DNA from: Phycisphaerales bacterium
Lineage (GTDB): Bacteria; Planctomycetota; Phycisphaerae; Phycisphaerales; UBA1924
Direction: 5' to 3'
DNA length: 32,531 bases
NCBI GenBank assembly: GCA_029260475.1
Contig: JAJDDE010000210.1
Span: forward strand, 1-32,531
Below the pieces are notes generated by a model, which made no database searches, was not told where the DNA came from, and saw only the letters and a program-made list of their open reading frames with translations. Shown here piece by piece: positions 19,922-29,153 of the stretch. Numbering within the stretch: the stretch's first letter is position 1; every line of letters begins with the position of its first letter. Both the position numbers and the translations under genes were made by a program.

Positions 19922-20463
19922 CGCAGAACGCCGAAGTCGCCGCCGAACTCGCCGAGCTGCGCGAGCTGAAGGCGACGTTCCAGGAAGAGTTGATGAGGCT
20001 GCGCCAACAGCAGCCCGTTCAACCTATCGGACCGAGCAAGACGACACGGCGCAAGGTGAATACCAACGGCGTGCGCATGTTCGACCCGTCCACGGGCACC
20101 GACTACGACCAGGCCGTGAGCATGGAGATGTGGCGGCCAGACTTGACGCGGTCGTGCCCGTGCGGCCAGGTGAGATATGCGCATACACAGCGGTTCGACG
20201 GCGAGCAGGCGATCGAGCACGCGACCCATGCAGTGATCGACCAGAAGAGCGGTGCTGTCGCGATGCAGGGCTGGCGGGGCGCGTACAGCGAGTCGGGCGA
20301 GTGCCTGATACCGGACGAGCTGTGTCTCGATGACGACAAGCGCGCGCACCTACACGAGTGCACCACCGATCACGAGTCTCAACAACTCAGTGGCGAATAC
20401 GACGAAGAGATGCGCGAGTTCGGCCGCAAGCTTGCCGGCTCCAAACTACAGGCCGTGAGATGA
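19918..20463 (+). CDS. Head-associated unknown protein
   Basis: This is a 181-residue protein starting at ATG 19918, overlapping the preceding stop as ATGA. The N-terminus is coiled coil (VAAELAELRELKATFQEELM). RPDLTRSCPCGQVRYAHTQR gives a CxC pair, and the acidic end holds a Cys and His-rich stretch (HLHECTTDHES). No family is recognised. It lies in the region of structural genes between capsid and connector, so a structural role is likely. Confidence 0.55.
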   Translation: MTQNAEVAAELAELRELKATFQEELMRLRQQQPVQPIGPSKTTRRKVNTNGVRMFDPSTGTDYDQAVSMEMWRPDLTRSCPCGQVRYAHTQRFDGEQAIEHATHAVIDQKSGAVAMQGWRGAYSESGECLIPDELCLDDDKRAHLHECTTDHESQQLSGEYDEEMREFGRKLAGSKLQAVR

Positions 20464-20822
20464 GCCGCGATGCCGTAGAGGCCACAGTCAAGGTCGCAGC
20501 AGAGAGCCTGTCGCGGCTCGGTATGCGTGGCGCTGAGGACTTCGCACGCGGGCAGGTATCGCGGATCGCGGAGGTGTCAGATCGCAAGGCGCGCCACGCA
20601 CCGGAGCCGATCAGACTGGACCCGCACCAGGATTTCACAAGGCCCGAGATGGGCGGCAAGAGAATCAAGGTGCGCATACCAGCATCCGACCGCGGCAACT
20701 GGGAGTTGGAGCGCGCCAATGGACGAGCGACGCCTCGTGTTGGATCGTCTGGCGGACGAACTCGCGTGAGCCATGACCCGATTCAGCGCGCGGCCCGTGA
20801 AATGTTGGAGCGCCACGGATGA
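20460..20822 (+). CDS. Unknown basic protein in head-tail region
   Basis: This is a 120-residue basic protein. Helical N-terminus (AVEATVKVAAESLSRLGMRG) with a following DPHQDFTRPEMGGKRIKVRI strand region and a basic C-terminus. Starts at ATG 20460, overlapping the preceding stop by 4 bp. No family is recognised. A head-tail joining role is possible from its position only. Confidence 0.5.
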   Translation: MSRDAVEATVKVAAESLSRLGMRGAEDFARGQVSRIAEVSDRKARHAPEPIRLDPHQDFTRPEMGGKRIKVRIPASDRGNWELERANGRATPRVGSSGGRTRVSHDPIQRAAREMLERHG

Positions 20823-21778
20823 GCGTTACGATCATGCCCACAGATCGCGACTCAGGGCCGGTGGAGGTGGTGCGCGGGGTGGACCATGCCTTTTCGTTCG
20901 ACGTGTTCAAGGATGATCTGCCAGTAGCGGTCACGGCGTCGCCGACAATCACCATCCGCAAAGGCGGCACCAAGCACGTCAACGCAGCTTCCATGACCGT
21001 GACCACCGGTGGCGATGGCGCCACGAACAACCGACTGACCTACACGTGGGCGCTCGCAGATCATCCGGGGGTGCCGACCGACGACATAATCGTTGAGGTG
21101 GTGGGCACGACCACTGCATCCGACCCGCTGCAATGGCGTTTCCGGCTCGACGCGGTGCGCTGGGGCGTGAAGATGTCGATTACAGAGGACGATCTGTTCG
21201 TGCGCTTCCCGCCGCTGCGCGACATGCGCAACATCGGCGCCGAGGAAGGCACAGCAGACTCGGGCGACACTACCTCGCTGATCGACGCGAAGCTCGCGGG
21301 CATCGCCGACGACTACTACAAGGGCGGCGAAGTCGTGATCGTAGACGGGACCAACCAAGGCGAGGCGAGGACCATCACTGCGTTCAGCGGTGCGACGGGA
21401 GATGTCACGGTGTCGCCGGCGTGGCCGTCTGCGATCGACACAACCAGCGTCTACCGCGTCACTCGCTCATGGCGCCCGCTGATCGTCGAGGCGTGGGCCG
21501 AGATCCGTCTCAAGTTGCGCGACCGCGGCGCCCGCTCTCACCTGATTGTCGACGCCGCGGAACTGCGCGTGCCCCACCTACTGCTAGCGGGCGCGATGGC
21601 GTTTCAGTCCGACACCCGCGGCGGCGTGGCTGGCGATAGTTGGGCGATCGGAAAGGCGCTACGAGACCAGGCCGACGAGTGGTTCTCGACCCGCCGATAT
21701 ACCTACGACGTGGACGACTCCGGCGACCCGGACTCGACGCTGCGGGCTGGTTCAACGATTATCGCGAGGCGGGCGTAA
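20819..21778 (+). CDS. Head-tail connector protein (adaptor-like)
   Basis: This is a 319-residue protein. Residues 1-115 form a beta-rich domain (VVRGVDHAFSFDVFKDDLPV, WRFRLDAVRWGVK), probably an Ig-like module. The C-terminal half starts with MSITEDDLFVRFPPLRDMRN, then RSWRPLIVEAWAEIRLKLRD and LRVPHLLLAGAMAFQSDTRG, resembling gp6-type adaptors that form a ring below the portal. The combination of an Ig-like domain and adaptor is unusual. It overlaps its neighbours by 4 bp and 1 bp. Confidence 0.6.
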   Translation: MSVTIMPTDRDSGPVEVVRGVDHAFSFDVFKDDLPVAVTASPTITIRKGGTKHVNAASMTVTTGGDGATNNRLTYTWALADHPGVPTDDIIVEVVGTTTASDPLQWRFRLDAVRWGVKMSITEDDLFVRFPPLRDMRNIGAEEGTADSGDTTSLIDAKLAGIADDYYKGGEVVIVDGTNQGEARTITAFSGATGDVTVSPAWPSAIDTTSVYRVTRSWRPLIVEAWAEIRLKLRDRGARSHLIVDAAELRVPHLLLAGAMAFQSDTRGGVAGDSWAIGKALRDQADEWFSTRRYTYDVDDSGDPDSTLRAGSTIIARRA

Positions 21779-22194
21779 TGGCGACCACGCAAGCTCGGCT
21801 CGAAGCGTTCCGCGAGGTGCTGATCGCGCAGAAGTTCAGGCAGTCCCGCTACGTGGAGGCGTTCGACACCGACGCGCCCGCGGGTCTCAATCGCCAGTTC
21901 TATCTGACTGGCCCGGTGCTCGAGAGTGTCGAGCTCACAAACTCAACCGCGGACGCCGTCTGGTCGGTCAATGCGGCGCTGTCGTTCGTCCCGTCGCCGG
22001 GGCGTTCAGACGCTGACCGCGGCCGGATTGAGATCGTGGCCGCGCTCGACGCGCTGGTTGGCGCGTGGGCCGCCGACATAACGCTGCACTCCGACGTGTT
22101 CACTGTCACCTCGGCGTCGCCGCTATGGGATGACGAGCACGAGTTCTGGGCCGTGGATCTGACAGCCGAGATGAGACACAAGAGGACGCTATGA
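21778..22194 (+). CDS. Tail completion/terminator-like protein
   Basis: This is a 138-residue protein. Residues 50-138 alternate strands and a helix (LTNSTADAVWSVNAALSFVP, then RIEIVAALDALVGAWAADIT). It ends in WAVDLTAEMRHKRTL, a pattern seen in small tail-terminator proteins that cap the tail tube. The assignment rests on size, fold pattern and position between connector and tail tube. The ATG overlaps the preceding TAA as TAATG. Confidence 0.5.
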   Translation: MATTQARLEAFREVLIAQKFRQSRYVEAFDTDAPAGLNRQFYLTGPVLESVELTNSTADAVWSVNAALSFVPSPGRSDADRGRIEIVAALDALVGAWAADITLHSDVFTVTSASPLWDDEHEFWAVDLTAEMRHKRTL

Positions 22195-22376
22195 AATACC
22201 GACTGCAGAAGGACGCGCCGGCCGGCTACTACACCTGCGGCGAGGGCTGCACGCTGGTTCACGGGCGCGAATACGAGTTTTCGACGACGCAGACCGAGGC
22301 GCTATCAAAGGTCATCGAGCCTGTAACGACCACCACGGCGCCGCGTAAGCGTGCGCCCAAGAAGGAGCGAAGCTAA
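22191..22376 (+). CDS. Small protein with Cys pair and basic tail
   Basis: This is a 61-residue protein. YYTCGEGCTLVHGREYEFST contains a CxxxC pair in a small beta-hairpin-like segment, and the end is Lys/Arg-rich (PRKRAPKKERS). No family is recognised. It lies between the tail terminator-like gene and the tail tube gene, so it could be a small tail or head-tail joining component. Confidence 0.5.
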   Translation: MKYRLQKDAPAGYYTCGEGCTLVHGREYEFSTTQTEALSKVIEPVTTTTAPRKRAPKKERS

Positions 22377-23383
22377 TGGCTGTCGCGAAAGGACACGACC
22401 TGCGCTGCGCGATCGCCAAGGCCGCCACGTGGGGCACGATCGTTGCCGACCCGACCACCGACGCGATGTTTCCGCTGGAGTCGTATTCGGTCAAAAAGTC
22501 CGTCGATCTGATCGCCAACCCCGAGAAGAACGACACGCCCATGCGCTCCACTGCTGCGGCTGGCGTGTCGCGTGTGGACGGTTCACTCGGCCGAGTGCTC
22601 CACTACCAGGGAGACGAGGTGGCGCTCGCCCTTGCGATGGGCACCGCTGGCGCTCCGGTGCAGGTCGGCACGACCGCGTACTACACGCATTCGCTGCTCG
22701 CCAAGTCGTCGCTGCAAGGGCTGTTCGCGTCCCTCTTCACGGACCTGGAGACCAACACCGAGGAGGTCGATTCAGCGAAGTTCAACGGGTGGACGATCTC
22801 GGGTGCCCAGGCAGACCGCGTGAAGATCGCCTATCCGATCATGGGCCGGGAGATGGACATCGCCGGGAACATGGCGTTTGGATCCGCCACCGAGAACGCC
22901 AACGCCAAGGACAATCACGTCCTTTTCTCGCAGCTCCTGTTCTACATCAACGACAACACGGCGGGCGACGTGACGGCCGGCACGGCTGTCGACCTGTCGG
23001 GGTTTTCGGTGCAGCAGAACAACAACCTCGTCGAGCACTTCACCACGGCGGGCCTGCGCAAAGAGCTGGTGCGCGGCGGGCCGCACGAGGTCACCGGGTC
23101 GTTTGCCATCGACACCTACGAGGACACGACCAGGGTTGCCGACATCGTGAACTTCACGCTCAAGAAAGCGGCGTTTGTGTTCACGTCCGGAAGCTACGCA
23201 TTCAAGCTGTTCATTCCTGGTCTGCGGCTCACGGGCGACCTGCCGGAGGTATCGGACTTCGGCCGCATCCCGCAGGCGCTCAACTTCGTCTCCGAGAAGG
23301 TATCGTCGAACCCGACCGGCATGACGTCGACAATGCCTTATATCCAGGTCGTCTCTCAGTTGTCTACCGACCCGCTCGCCTAA
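22376..23383 (+). CDS. Major tail tube protein
   Basis: This is a 335-residue beta-rich protein starting with MAVAKGHDLRCAIAKAATWG, preceded by GAAGGAGCG. Repeating strand patterns (LLAKSSLQGLFASLFTDLET, DIAGNMAFGSATENAN) and helices fit phage tail tube proteins that stack in rings along the tape measure. The gene lies directly before the G/GT chaperone pair, as expected. Length is longer than single-domain tubes, so an extra Ig-like domain is possible. Confidence 0.75.
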   Translation: MAVAKGHDLRCAIAKAATWGTIVADPTTDAMFPLESYSVKKSVDLIANPEKNDTPMRSTAAAGVSRVDGSLGRVLHYQGDEVALALAMGTAGAPVQVGTTAYYTHSLLAKSSLQGLFASLFTDLETNTEEVDSAKFNGWTISGAQADRVKIAYPIMGREMDIAGNMAFGSATENANAKDNHVLFSQLLFYINDNTAGDVTAGTAVDLSGFSVQQNNNLVEHFTTAGLRKELVRGGPHEVTGSFAIDTYEDTTRVADIVNFTLKKAAFVFTSGSYAFKLFIPGLRLTGDLPEVSDFGRIPQALNFVSEKVSSNPTGMTSTMPYIQVVSQLSTDPLA

Positions 23384-23402
23384 CGCACGCACGGAGGTAC
23401 TG

Positions 23403-23789
23403 ATGGCCCTAGACCTGGCTGATATCGACATGTCCACAGCGCGGTGGACGTGCGAGGCAGACCCGGAAATCTGGATCGATGGGATACCGGTGACGCCGGG
23501 GATGCGGCAAGAGGCCACCCGGCGCATTGGTGCGAGCCTCGAAACAGACGGGCATCACTTCAAGCTGTCCGGGCACCAGGTCGTAGATGTGGCGATCGAG
23601 CAGGCGTTGCAGTCTTGGAAAGAGTGGGGAGGTCTCGCGAACAAGGGCGAGCCCATCAAGCTCGACCGTGCGGGTATCGCTTTGGTGGCGTCGTACCTCA
23701 CCGATGAGGTGCTCACCCCGGCCACTAAATTCTTCCTGGCCCTATACCACGAGCGGCGTGATGCACGACTGGAGGCAGCGGGAAACTGA
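23403..23789 (+). CDS. Tail assembly chaperone G
   Basis: This is a 128-residue protein (MALDLADIDMSTARWTCEAD onward) with a GGAGG box before the ATG. It ends in LEAAGN. It is the shorter product of a programmed frameshift pair; the slippery heptamer GGGAAAC lies immediately before its stop. G binds the tape measure protein during tail assembly in lambda-like phages, in excess over the longer GT form. Confidence 0.75.
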   Translation: MALDLADIDMSTARWTCEADPEIWIDGIPVTPGMRQEATRRIGASLETDGHHFKLSGHQVVDVAIEQALQSWKEWGGLANKGEPIKLDRAGIALVASYLTDEVLTPATKFFLALYHERRDARLEAAGN

Positions 23790-24148
23790 CGGCGGCTGCC
23801 GAGTGGTCACTGGTCCGCCAGATCGACTGCTCAGCGCAGCCGATACCGCGCAGTTCAGAGGACGGGCTCTGCTCGCTGCTGGACGGGCCTGCTGTGCCGT
23901 GCACGGCAAGGCGACCGTGCCCGCGGTTCGATCTGCTGCCAGAGGGACGGTTGGCGCCAGAGGACGACTCAGCCATAGCCTTCTGGCTCGACCTGCGGGC
24001 GCTGAAAGAACTTCCGCCACCCGTGGCCGGCGAGTATTACGAGATGAGAATGGGCGCCGTAGCCGATCGATCAGAAGTGGTGTGGCGGCTGCGGCACCTG
24101 GAGGGGTGGATGGCCGAGCACAAGAGGGCTGTGGCTGATGTCAATTGA
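23403..24148 (+). CDS. GT fusion made by -1 frameshift at GGGAAAC
   Basis: If a ribosome slips -1 at GGGAAAC (23780-23786), it reads CTG ACG GCG and continues to the TGA at 24146-24148, giving G plus 120 residues (248 in all). The -1 frame is open from 23762 to 24148. Its own start candidates are only a late GTG (23894), so it is not an independent gene. The extension includes AFWLDLRALKELPPPVAGEY and EYYEMRMGAVADRSEVVW, and it ends over the tape measure start. This is the T domain, which recruits tail tube protein in lambda. Confidence 0.7.
23780..23786 (+). promoter_or_regulatory. Programmed -1 frameshift site
   Basis: GGGAAAC in the zero frame reads G GGA AAC, a classic X-XXY-YYZ slippery heptamer, followed at once by the TGA stop of G. 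Downstream GGCGG (23791-23795) can pair with CCGCC (23815-23819) and AGTG with CACT between them, a possible stimulatory stem. Confidence 0.75.
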
Positions 24149-26615
24149 TATCGACACTCGCGCCAACACGACGCAATCGTCGGCGGCTATCGGTCGGCTG
24201 GGATCGGTCCTCGACACGTCGATCGGCGTAACGGTCGGAAACCTGGCTGCACGGGCGCTGCCTGCGCTTGGCCGGGCTGTCGGTGACGCGATCGAGCGAA
24301 TGGAGCAGATCGCGCCTGTCACCGCCGGGTTCGATGCGCTGAGTGCGTCGATCGGTTCGACATCAGACGTGATGCTCTCGGATTTGCGCGTCGCGACACG
24401 CGGCCTGGTTGGCGACTTCGTGCTGATGAAGCAGGCCAACACGGCGATTATTCTCGGGGTGGCCAAGTCATCGGAAGAATATGCAAGGCTCTCCGGAGCC
24501 GCGATCAAGCTCGGTCGAGCTGTCGGACTGGACGCGGTAAGCTCGATAGATTCTCTCACCACGGGCATCGGCAGGCAGTCGCGCATGATGCTCGACAACC
24601 TCGGCGTGATCGTCAAGGCCGAGGACGCCAACAAGCGGTACGCCGACAAGATCGGGGTTGCATCGTCGGCGCTGACGGAACAGCAGAAGAAGCTGGCGTT
24701 CACCGAGGAGGCGATTCGCCAGGTGACGGAAGCCGCCGATAGCCTCGGCGATGCGAACCTGAACCTGGCCGACCGGATCAACCAGGCGAAGAACGCCGTG
24801 TCGAACATGAAGGATGAGTTTCTGCTCGCGTTCGGCGCATCGGACCGGCTAAATTCCCTGCTCGACGATCTCGGATCGACGATAAGCTCCACGGGCGACC
24901 AGATGACGCTTGCATCGGTGGCCGGAGAATTCTTCGCGGGCCTGCTCTCGGGGATCGCGGATCAGTTCGGCGGCAACGTGGTGCGCGCGATGGCCGAGGG
25001 GCGCCGCCGGCTCGCGGAGTGGAAAGGCGAGGTCGTCGAAACGTCCGGCGAGGTGGACGAGTTTCAGCAGTCGCTCAATAGGTGGGTCGACGAGTTGGGG
25101 AGCCTGAATCTTCAACTCGTAGCCGTCGAGGGGCTGGATGATGCGTTCGAATCGCTCGGCGCGGCCAGCACCGACTACCTGGTCACCGCGCCGCTTTTCG
25201 TGCCGGTGTCGGAGGCTGCCGCCGCCGCCTTCGATGCGTGGAAGGCAAGCATGGATGGCGTGGTCGTCTCGCTCGCCGACGTGAAGGCCGCGCAAGAGGA
25301 AGTAGAGCGCCTCGCACTCGCCGCCGCCGGCCAGAACATCCCGCAGATGACAGGAGCGGTCGACGAGTGGACGATCGCCATGATCGACGCCGACGCCATC
25401 GCGGCTCAGCTCCCCGCGGACCTCCAGGCCATCGACGCCGCCGCGCAACAGACTACAGGAATCTTGGGGCAGCTTGGCGCCGCGTTCACATCCGCATTCA
25501 GCGGCGATCAGCTACTCGCCACGGCGACCAACGCCATCGGCGGGTTGCTCACGGGCGGCATAGACGGGGCGCTCGGAGCCGTACAAGCGGGCCTGACGCA
25601 GATGCTATCGACTGCGTTGAACTCTCTGATACCTGGCCTCGGCGTGATCGCTGGGCCGCTCGTCAACGCCATCACAAATCTATTCTCCAACATTTTCTCG
25701 TCCGCCTCCGTCGGCGAGGATCTCGGGCGCGACCTCGGGGTGTCTATCTCCGCGGGGCTCATGGCCTCGATCGAGCAGACCGCCGACCAGCTAGGAGACA
25801 TCTTCAGCGCCATCACGCTGCGGCTCGCTGACATCATCCGCGAGGTCGGTATCAACACGGAGGCGGATCTGGCGAAGTTCGCGCGCCGCACCCGCGACCT
25901 GTTCTCACTCGTCGAATCCGGCCATCTCTCGCTCGCTCAGGTGCAGTCGGTCATCAACGATCAGTTCGCGCTCCTGGTGGCGGGCGCCGAGAAATTCGGG
26001 CAGACCGGAAACGAGCAGCTCTCCGAATTGATCGAGCTTGCCGAGCGGTTCGGAATCGTGATCGACGCGGATCTGATCGCGCAATTCGAGGCGCTCGGCG
26101 TGACGATTACAGACACCGCCGAGGAGGCCGTTTCAGTGTGGCGCGCGGCAATGGCGGCGCTCGGGATCACGGTCGCCGACTCCACCGCAGAGATCACGAA
26201 GGACCAGATCAAAGCGATCAAGGCGCTCGGACTCTCGGCGGAGTTGGAACGAAAGTTGATCCGGGGCCTACTGGCCGAGCAACAGCAAGCGGAGTTGGAG
26301 GCTATCCAGAGCTTCAAGAGGTCGATTCGTGAGCGGGCGATCGCGCTCGGCGCGACAAACGAGGAGGCGCGCGCCGTGGTGCGCGAGACTCTACGGCAAC
26401 AGCGCGCCGAGGAGCGCAAGGCCGACCGCGAGGCGATCAGGGACGCGAAGCTGAAAGCGCGCGGCATCCGCGACGCATTCAGCGCGGAGCTGGCCGGGTT
26501 CCGTGTCCGGATTCCCGTCGATGTGGACGTGAACACGCGATCCGTGCGGCGGTTGGCTGGGCTGATCGTGGACCAGGTAATGCGCGATCTCGAAGATGGG
26601 AGGATGATCGGCTAA
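24138..26615 (+). CDS. Tape measure protein
   Basis: This 825-residue protein is the largest in the phage and lies directly after the G/GT pair. It is mostly helical with Ala/Leu/Gln-rich repeats. Near its N-terminus is the canonical pattern QANTAIILGVAKSSEEYARL with a following SIDSLTTGIGRQSRMMLDNL and a LxVIVKAEDANKRYADKIG. Residues around 484-520 (LNSLIPGLGVIAGPLVNAIT) are hydrophobic, and the last 150 are charged coiled coil. Length sets tail length, suggesting a tail around 120 nm by the usual rule of about 1.5 angstrom per residue. Confidence 0.87.
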   Translation: MSIDIDTRANTTQSSAAIGRLGSVLDTSIGVTVGNLAARALPALGRAVGDAIERMEQIAPVTAGFDALSASIGSTSDVMLSDLRVATRGLVGDFVLMKQANTAIILGVAKSSEEYARLSGAAIKLGRAVGLDAVSSIDSLTTGIGRQSRMMLDNLGVIVKAEDANKRYADKIGVASSALTEQQKKLAFTEEAIRQVTEAADSLGDANLNLADRINQAKNAVSNMKDEFLLAFGASDRLNSLLDDLGSTISSTGDQMTLASVAGEFFAGLLSGIADQFGGNVVRAMAEGRRRLAEWKGEVVETSGEVDEFQQSLNRWVDELGSLNLQLVAVEGLDDAFESLGAASTDYLVTAPLFVPVSEAAAAAFDAWKASMDGVVVSLADVKAAQEEVERLALAAAGQNIPQMTGAVDEWTIAMIDADAIAAQLPADLQAIDAAAQQTTGILGQLGAAFTSAFSGDQLLATATNAIGGLLTGGIDGALGAVQAGLTQMLSTALNSLIPGLGVIAGPLVNAITNLFSNIFSSASVGEDLGRDLGVSISAGLMASIEQTADQLGDIFSAITLRLADIIREVGINTEADLAKFARRTRDLFSLVESGHLSLAQVQSVINDQFALLVAGAEKFGQTGNEQLSELIELAERFGIVIDADLIAQFEALGVTITDTAEEAVSVWRAAMAALGITVADSTAEITKDQIKAIKALGLSAELERKLIRGLLAEQQQAELEAIQSFKRSIRERAIALGATNEEARAVVRETLRQQRAEERKADREAIRDAKLKARGIRDAFSAELAGFRVRIPVDVDVNTRSVRRLAGLIVDQVMRDLEDGRMIG

Positions 26616-27958
26616 TGCCCATCACCGGATCGCAAACCGCGCCCACGGTAGCCCGACACGGATTTGGCCGCCACGGCGGAACGCGGCACGCATATTTCCA
26701 GATGCTTACGTTTCTCACCGTCGCCGCTTCCGATCGATCGAGCGGGCTGGACTGGCCGGATCTCGTGTGGATCGAGCGCATCGGAAACGACGTGGATAAG
26801 CTGACGTTTACGCTGATCGGTGGAGCCGAGCCTACCGAGGGACAGGTCGTTGAACTCGCGCTAGGTGCGGCTGATCGCACAGTGTTCGGCGGGCCGCTCA
26901 CGCGCTGCAGGATGCTCAACGAGCACCCGTCAGGAGACGCGACGGGGCTGGCGTTCGAGTGCGAGGCCATCGACTACTCAAAGTGGCTGAACCGTCGCCG
27001 CGTGACGGGAAGGTACACCGGCTCAGCCGACACGATTGTCACGTCGGTCCTATCGGACTTTACGAGCGGGTTCACGACCGCCAACGTCGTCGCAGCGGCG
27101 CCGAGCATCGACACGATCTCGTTCAAATACACCACCCTCGCCGAGGCGCTTACGCGCGTCGCAGAGCGTGTCGGGTGGGTTTGGTACGTGGACGCCGACA
27201 AGGATATCCATTTCTTCGACCCGGCGGTTGGCGAGGGAACGCAGCAGGCCGTGGGCCTGTCGGAGCCAGGGCTCGGGTTCTGGGGCGAGGCGATCGAGAA
27301 ATCCGGCGCGCAGGTGCGCACGCGGGCGATCGTCGAGGGTTGGGGGACTGTGACGACCGCTGCCGTCGCTGCCGCCGACACGTCGATCACGGTCGAGGAC
27401 GAGACTGGCATCCAGCAGCTACTGACGGATGGGTACTCGGGAGTCGGGATAATCGGCGTGGACGAGTTCACGTTCACGGGCACGTCGGCGGGTTCGGTGA
27501 CGGGGGTTCCGGCTTCCGGCGCCGGGTCGATCGCGAACGCCTACAACATCGGCGAGAGCGTCAATATCATCGTCAAGCGCAACGATGCGGGGGCGCAGAC
27601 GGCGCGCGCCGCAGTGGAGGGCGGAGACGGTATCCACGAGATATTTGTACAAGACCGCAGGCTGTCGCCGGATGGCGCAGCGAGCCGGGGCGACCAGGAG
27701 GTGAACCGATGGTCGGCTGCTACTATCTCAGGGTCATACGAAACGCACGACCGCCACGCGAGGGCCGGGCGCATCGTCAACATCAACCTGCCCACCGTGT
27801 GGGGCGTGTCGTCTACGGACCGCACGATTCACGAGGTGGTCACTCGCTGGGACAGTAACGACAGGTTTCGCCGCTCGGTGCGATTCGGCCCGCCCGTGGC
27901 GCCGCGCAAGTTCGGCGACGTTCTGAAACAGGCGAAGCTCTCAGGAGTAGAGGCGTAA
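26615..27958 (+). CDS. Tail tip/hub-like protein
   Basis: This is a 447-residue protein. The N-terminal part (SGLDWPDLVWIERIGNDVDK, FTLIGGAEPTEGQVVELALG, FECEAIDYSKWLNRRRVTGR) and RVGWVWYVDADKDIHFFDP follow the pattern of phage hub/baseplate proteins of the gp27/Gp44-like group. A beta-rich insertion sits in the middle (TVEDETGIQQ, GVIGVDEFTFTGTSAGSVTG). It is likely the tail tip structure that caps the tape measure and carries fibres. The start overlaps the tape measure stop as TAATG. Confidence 0.65.
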   Translation: MPITGSQTAPTVARHGFGRHGGTRHAYFQMLTFLTVAASDRSSGLDWPDLVWIERIGNDVDKLTFTLIGGAEPTEGQVVELALGAADRTVFGGPLTRCRMLNEHPSGDATGLAFECEAIDYSKWLNRRRVTGRYTGSADTIVTSVLSDFTSGFTTANVVAAAPSIDTISFKYTTLAEALTRVAERVGWVWYVDADKDIHFFDPAVGEGTQQAVGLSEPGLGFWGEAIEKSGAQVRTRAIVEGWGTVTTAAVAAADTSITVEDETGIQQLLTDGYSGVGIIGVDEFTFTGTSAGSVTGVPASGAGSIANAYNIGESVNIIVKRNDAGAQTARAAVEGGDGIHEIFVQDRRLSPDGAASRGDQEVNRWSAATISGSYETHDRHARAGRIVNINLPTVWGVSSTDRTIHEVVTRWDSNDRFRRSVRFGPPVAPRKFGDVLKQAKLSGVEA

Positions 27959-27959
27959 A

Positions 27960-29153
27960 ATGCCGATCGACGTAACAGCACTCCAAACCGAGATCACAAG
28001 CTGGACCGAGGACAGCGGACAGGGCGACGACGGCACGATCTACGACGACACGACGTGGGCGGCCATCCGTGCGGCGATCGGCAAGGCGGGGCTGAACATC
28101 GCATCCAAGAGCGGCGCTTACACGGCGACCGACACGGACACAGTGATTCTAGGCAACGTGTCGCTCGGCGGGTGGACGCTTACGCTGCCGGCGGCGGCGA
28201 CGAGCGGCGGCTTCGCGTACCACGTCAAGAAGGTGGATAGCTCAGCCAACGCGCTAACGATCAACCCGAACGCATCCGAGACTATCGACGGGCAGACGAC
28301 GCTAGCGCTCACGGGCGATCAGGAGGCGGTGACGATCGTCTGCGATGGCTCGAATTGGCGGGTAGTGGCGCGAAATCTACTCGACGGCTCGGGCGACGTG
28401 AGCATCCCATTGACCGGCGCAACGCTCACGGCTCCCGACCTCGGCACGCCGTCCGCTGTGGTTTTGACGAACGCGACCGGCCTTCCTTTGGCGGGATTGG
28501 CTGGCGGCACCGACGGCGAGCTAATCACGTGGGACGCAGCAGGGGTGCCGGCAACGGTGGACGCGGGCGCGACAGGCCAGGTGCTGACGAGCAACGGTGC
28601 GGGCGCTCCGCCGACGATGCAGACGCTGGCGGCGAGTCCGGTAACAGCTTACGTCGTCACCGTCGCCGACGTCGCCAACACGGTCGCCGAGACGACCTCG
28701 ATGTCGATCAGCGTAGACGACATGGCCGATGGCGACATCATCCATATGGTCGGTGCATACCTGATCAAGAACAACAAGGGCACCACGGGCGACGTGGTCT
28801 ATAAGTTGTACTGGGGGGCGTCAGCATCGGCTGCCCTGGATGGATCGGGCAATGGCACCCTCGCAAACAACGCGGGCGAGGGTTCGCGGATCATGGGGGT
28901 CTACATGATGCGCGTGGGCTCTGACCTGTGGGTTGCAGTTGACCACAATGATCTGTCGAAGGGCTTCGCCGCTAATCAGGTGCCGGTAGCTCCATCTGGA
29001 CAGAATGCTACCCAGCTAACGAACATCGTTGTGATAAGTGCGCCCACGTTCGGAAGCGCACAGACAGTCGCGCTCAAAATCACGCTAGATGCTGCTGATG
29101 TCACCTTCTACGCAAACGCACAGAGTGGGAGGGCGTATCGCTATGGCACGTAA
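27960..29153 (+). CDS. Tail fibre/receptor-binding-like protein
   Basis: This is a 397-residue beta-rich protein, high in Thr, Ala, Gly and Asp, with few charges. A jelly-roll-like N-terminal segment (VSLGGWTLTLPAAATSGGFA) and repeated strands (GELITWDAAGVPATVDAGAT, QVLTSNGAGAPP) resemble fibre shafts. The C-terminal part (SMSISVDDMADGDIIHMVGA, YKLYWGASASAALDGSG) would be a knob. It is placed after the tail tip gene, as host-binding proteins usually are. No chaperone domain is obvious. Confidence 0.6.
   Translation: MPIDVTALQTEITSWTEDSGQGDDGTIYDDTTWAAIRAAIGKAGLNIASKSGAYTATDTDTVILGNVSLGGWTLTLPAAATSGGFAYHVKKVDSSANALTINPNASETIDGQTTLALTGDQEAVTIVCDGSNWRVVARNLLDGSGDVSIPLTGATLTAPDLGTPSAVVLTNATGLPLAGLAGGTDGELITWDAAGVPATVDAGATGQVLTSNGAGAPPTMQTLAASPVTAYVVTVADVANTVAETTSMSISVDDMADGDIIHMVGAYLIKNNKGTTGDVVYKLYWGASASAALDGSGNGTLANNAGEGSRIMGVYMMRVGSDLWVAVDHNDLSKGFAANQVPVAPSGQNATQLTNIVVISAPTFGSAQTVALKITLDAADVTFYANAQSGRAYRYGT

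Noticed and set aside
23894-24148. An independent gene starting at GTG 23894
   Set aside because: The frame is open further upstream and joins the G gene at a GGGAAAC slippery site, so it is the T part of the G/GT fusion.
24071-24892. Long minus-strand ORFs, here and across the structural genes
   Set aside because: These are Ser/Arg/Ala-rich antisense reads of clearly real + strand genes, expected in GC-rich DNA. No minus-strand gene has a ribosome-binding site plus a recognisable motif.
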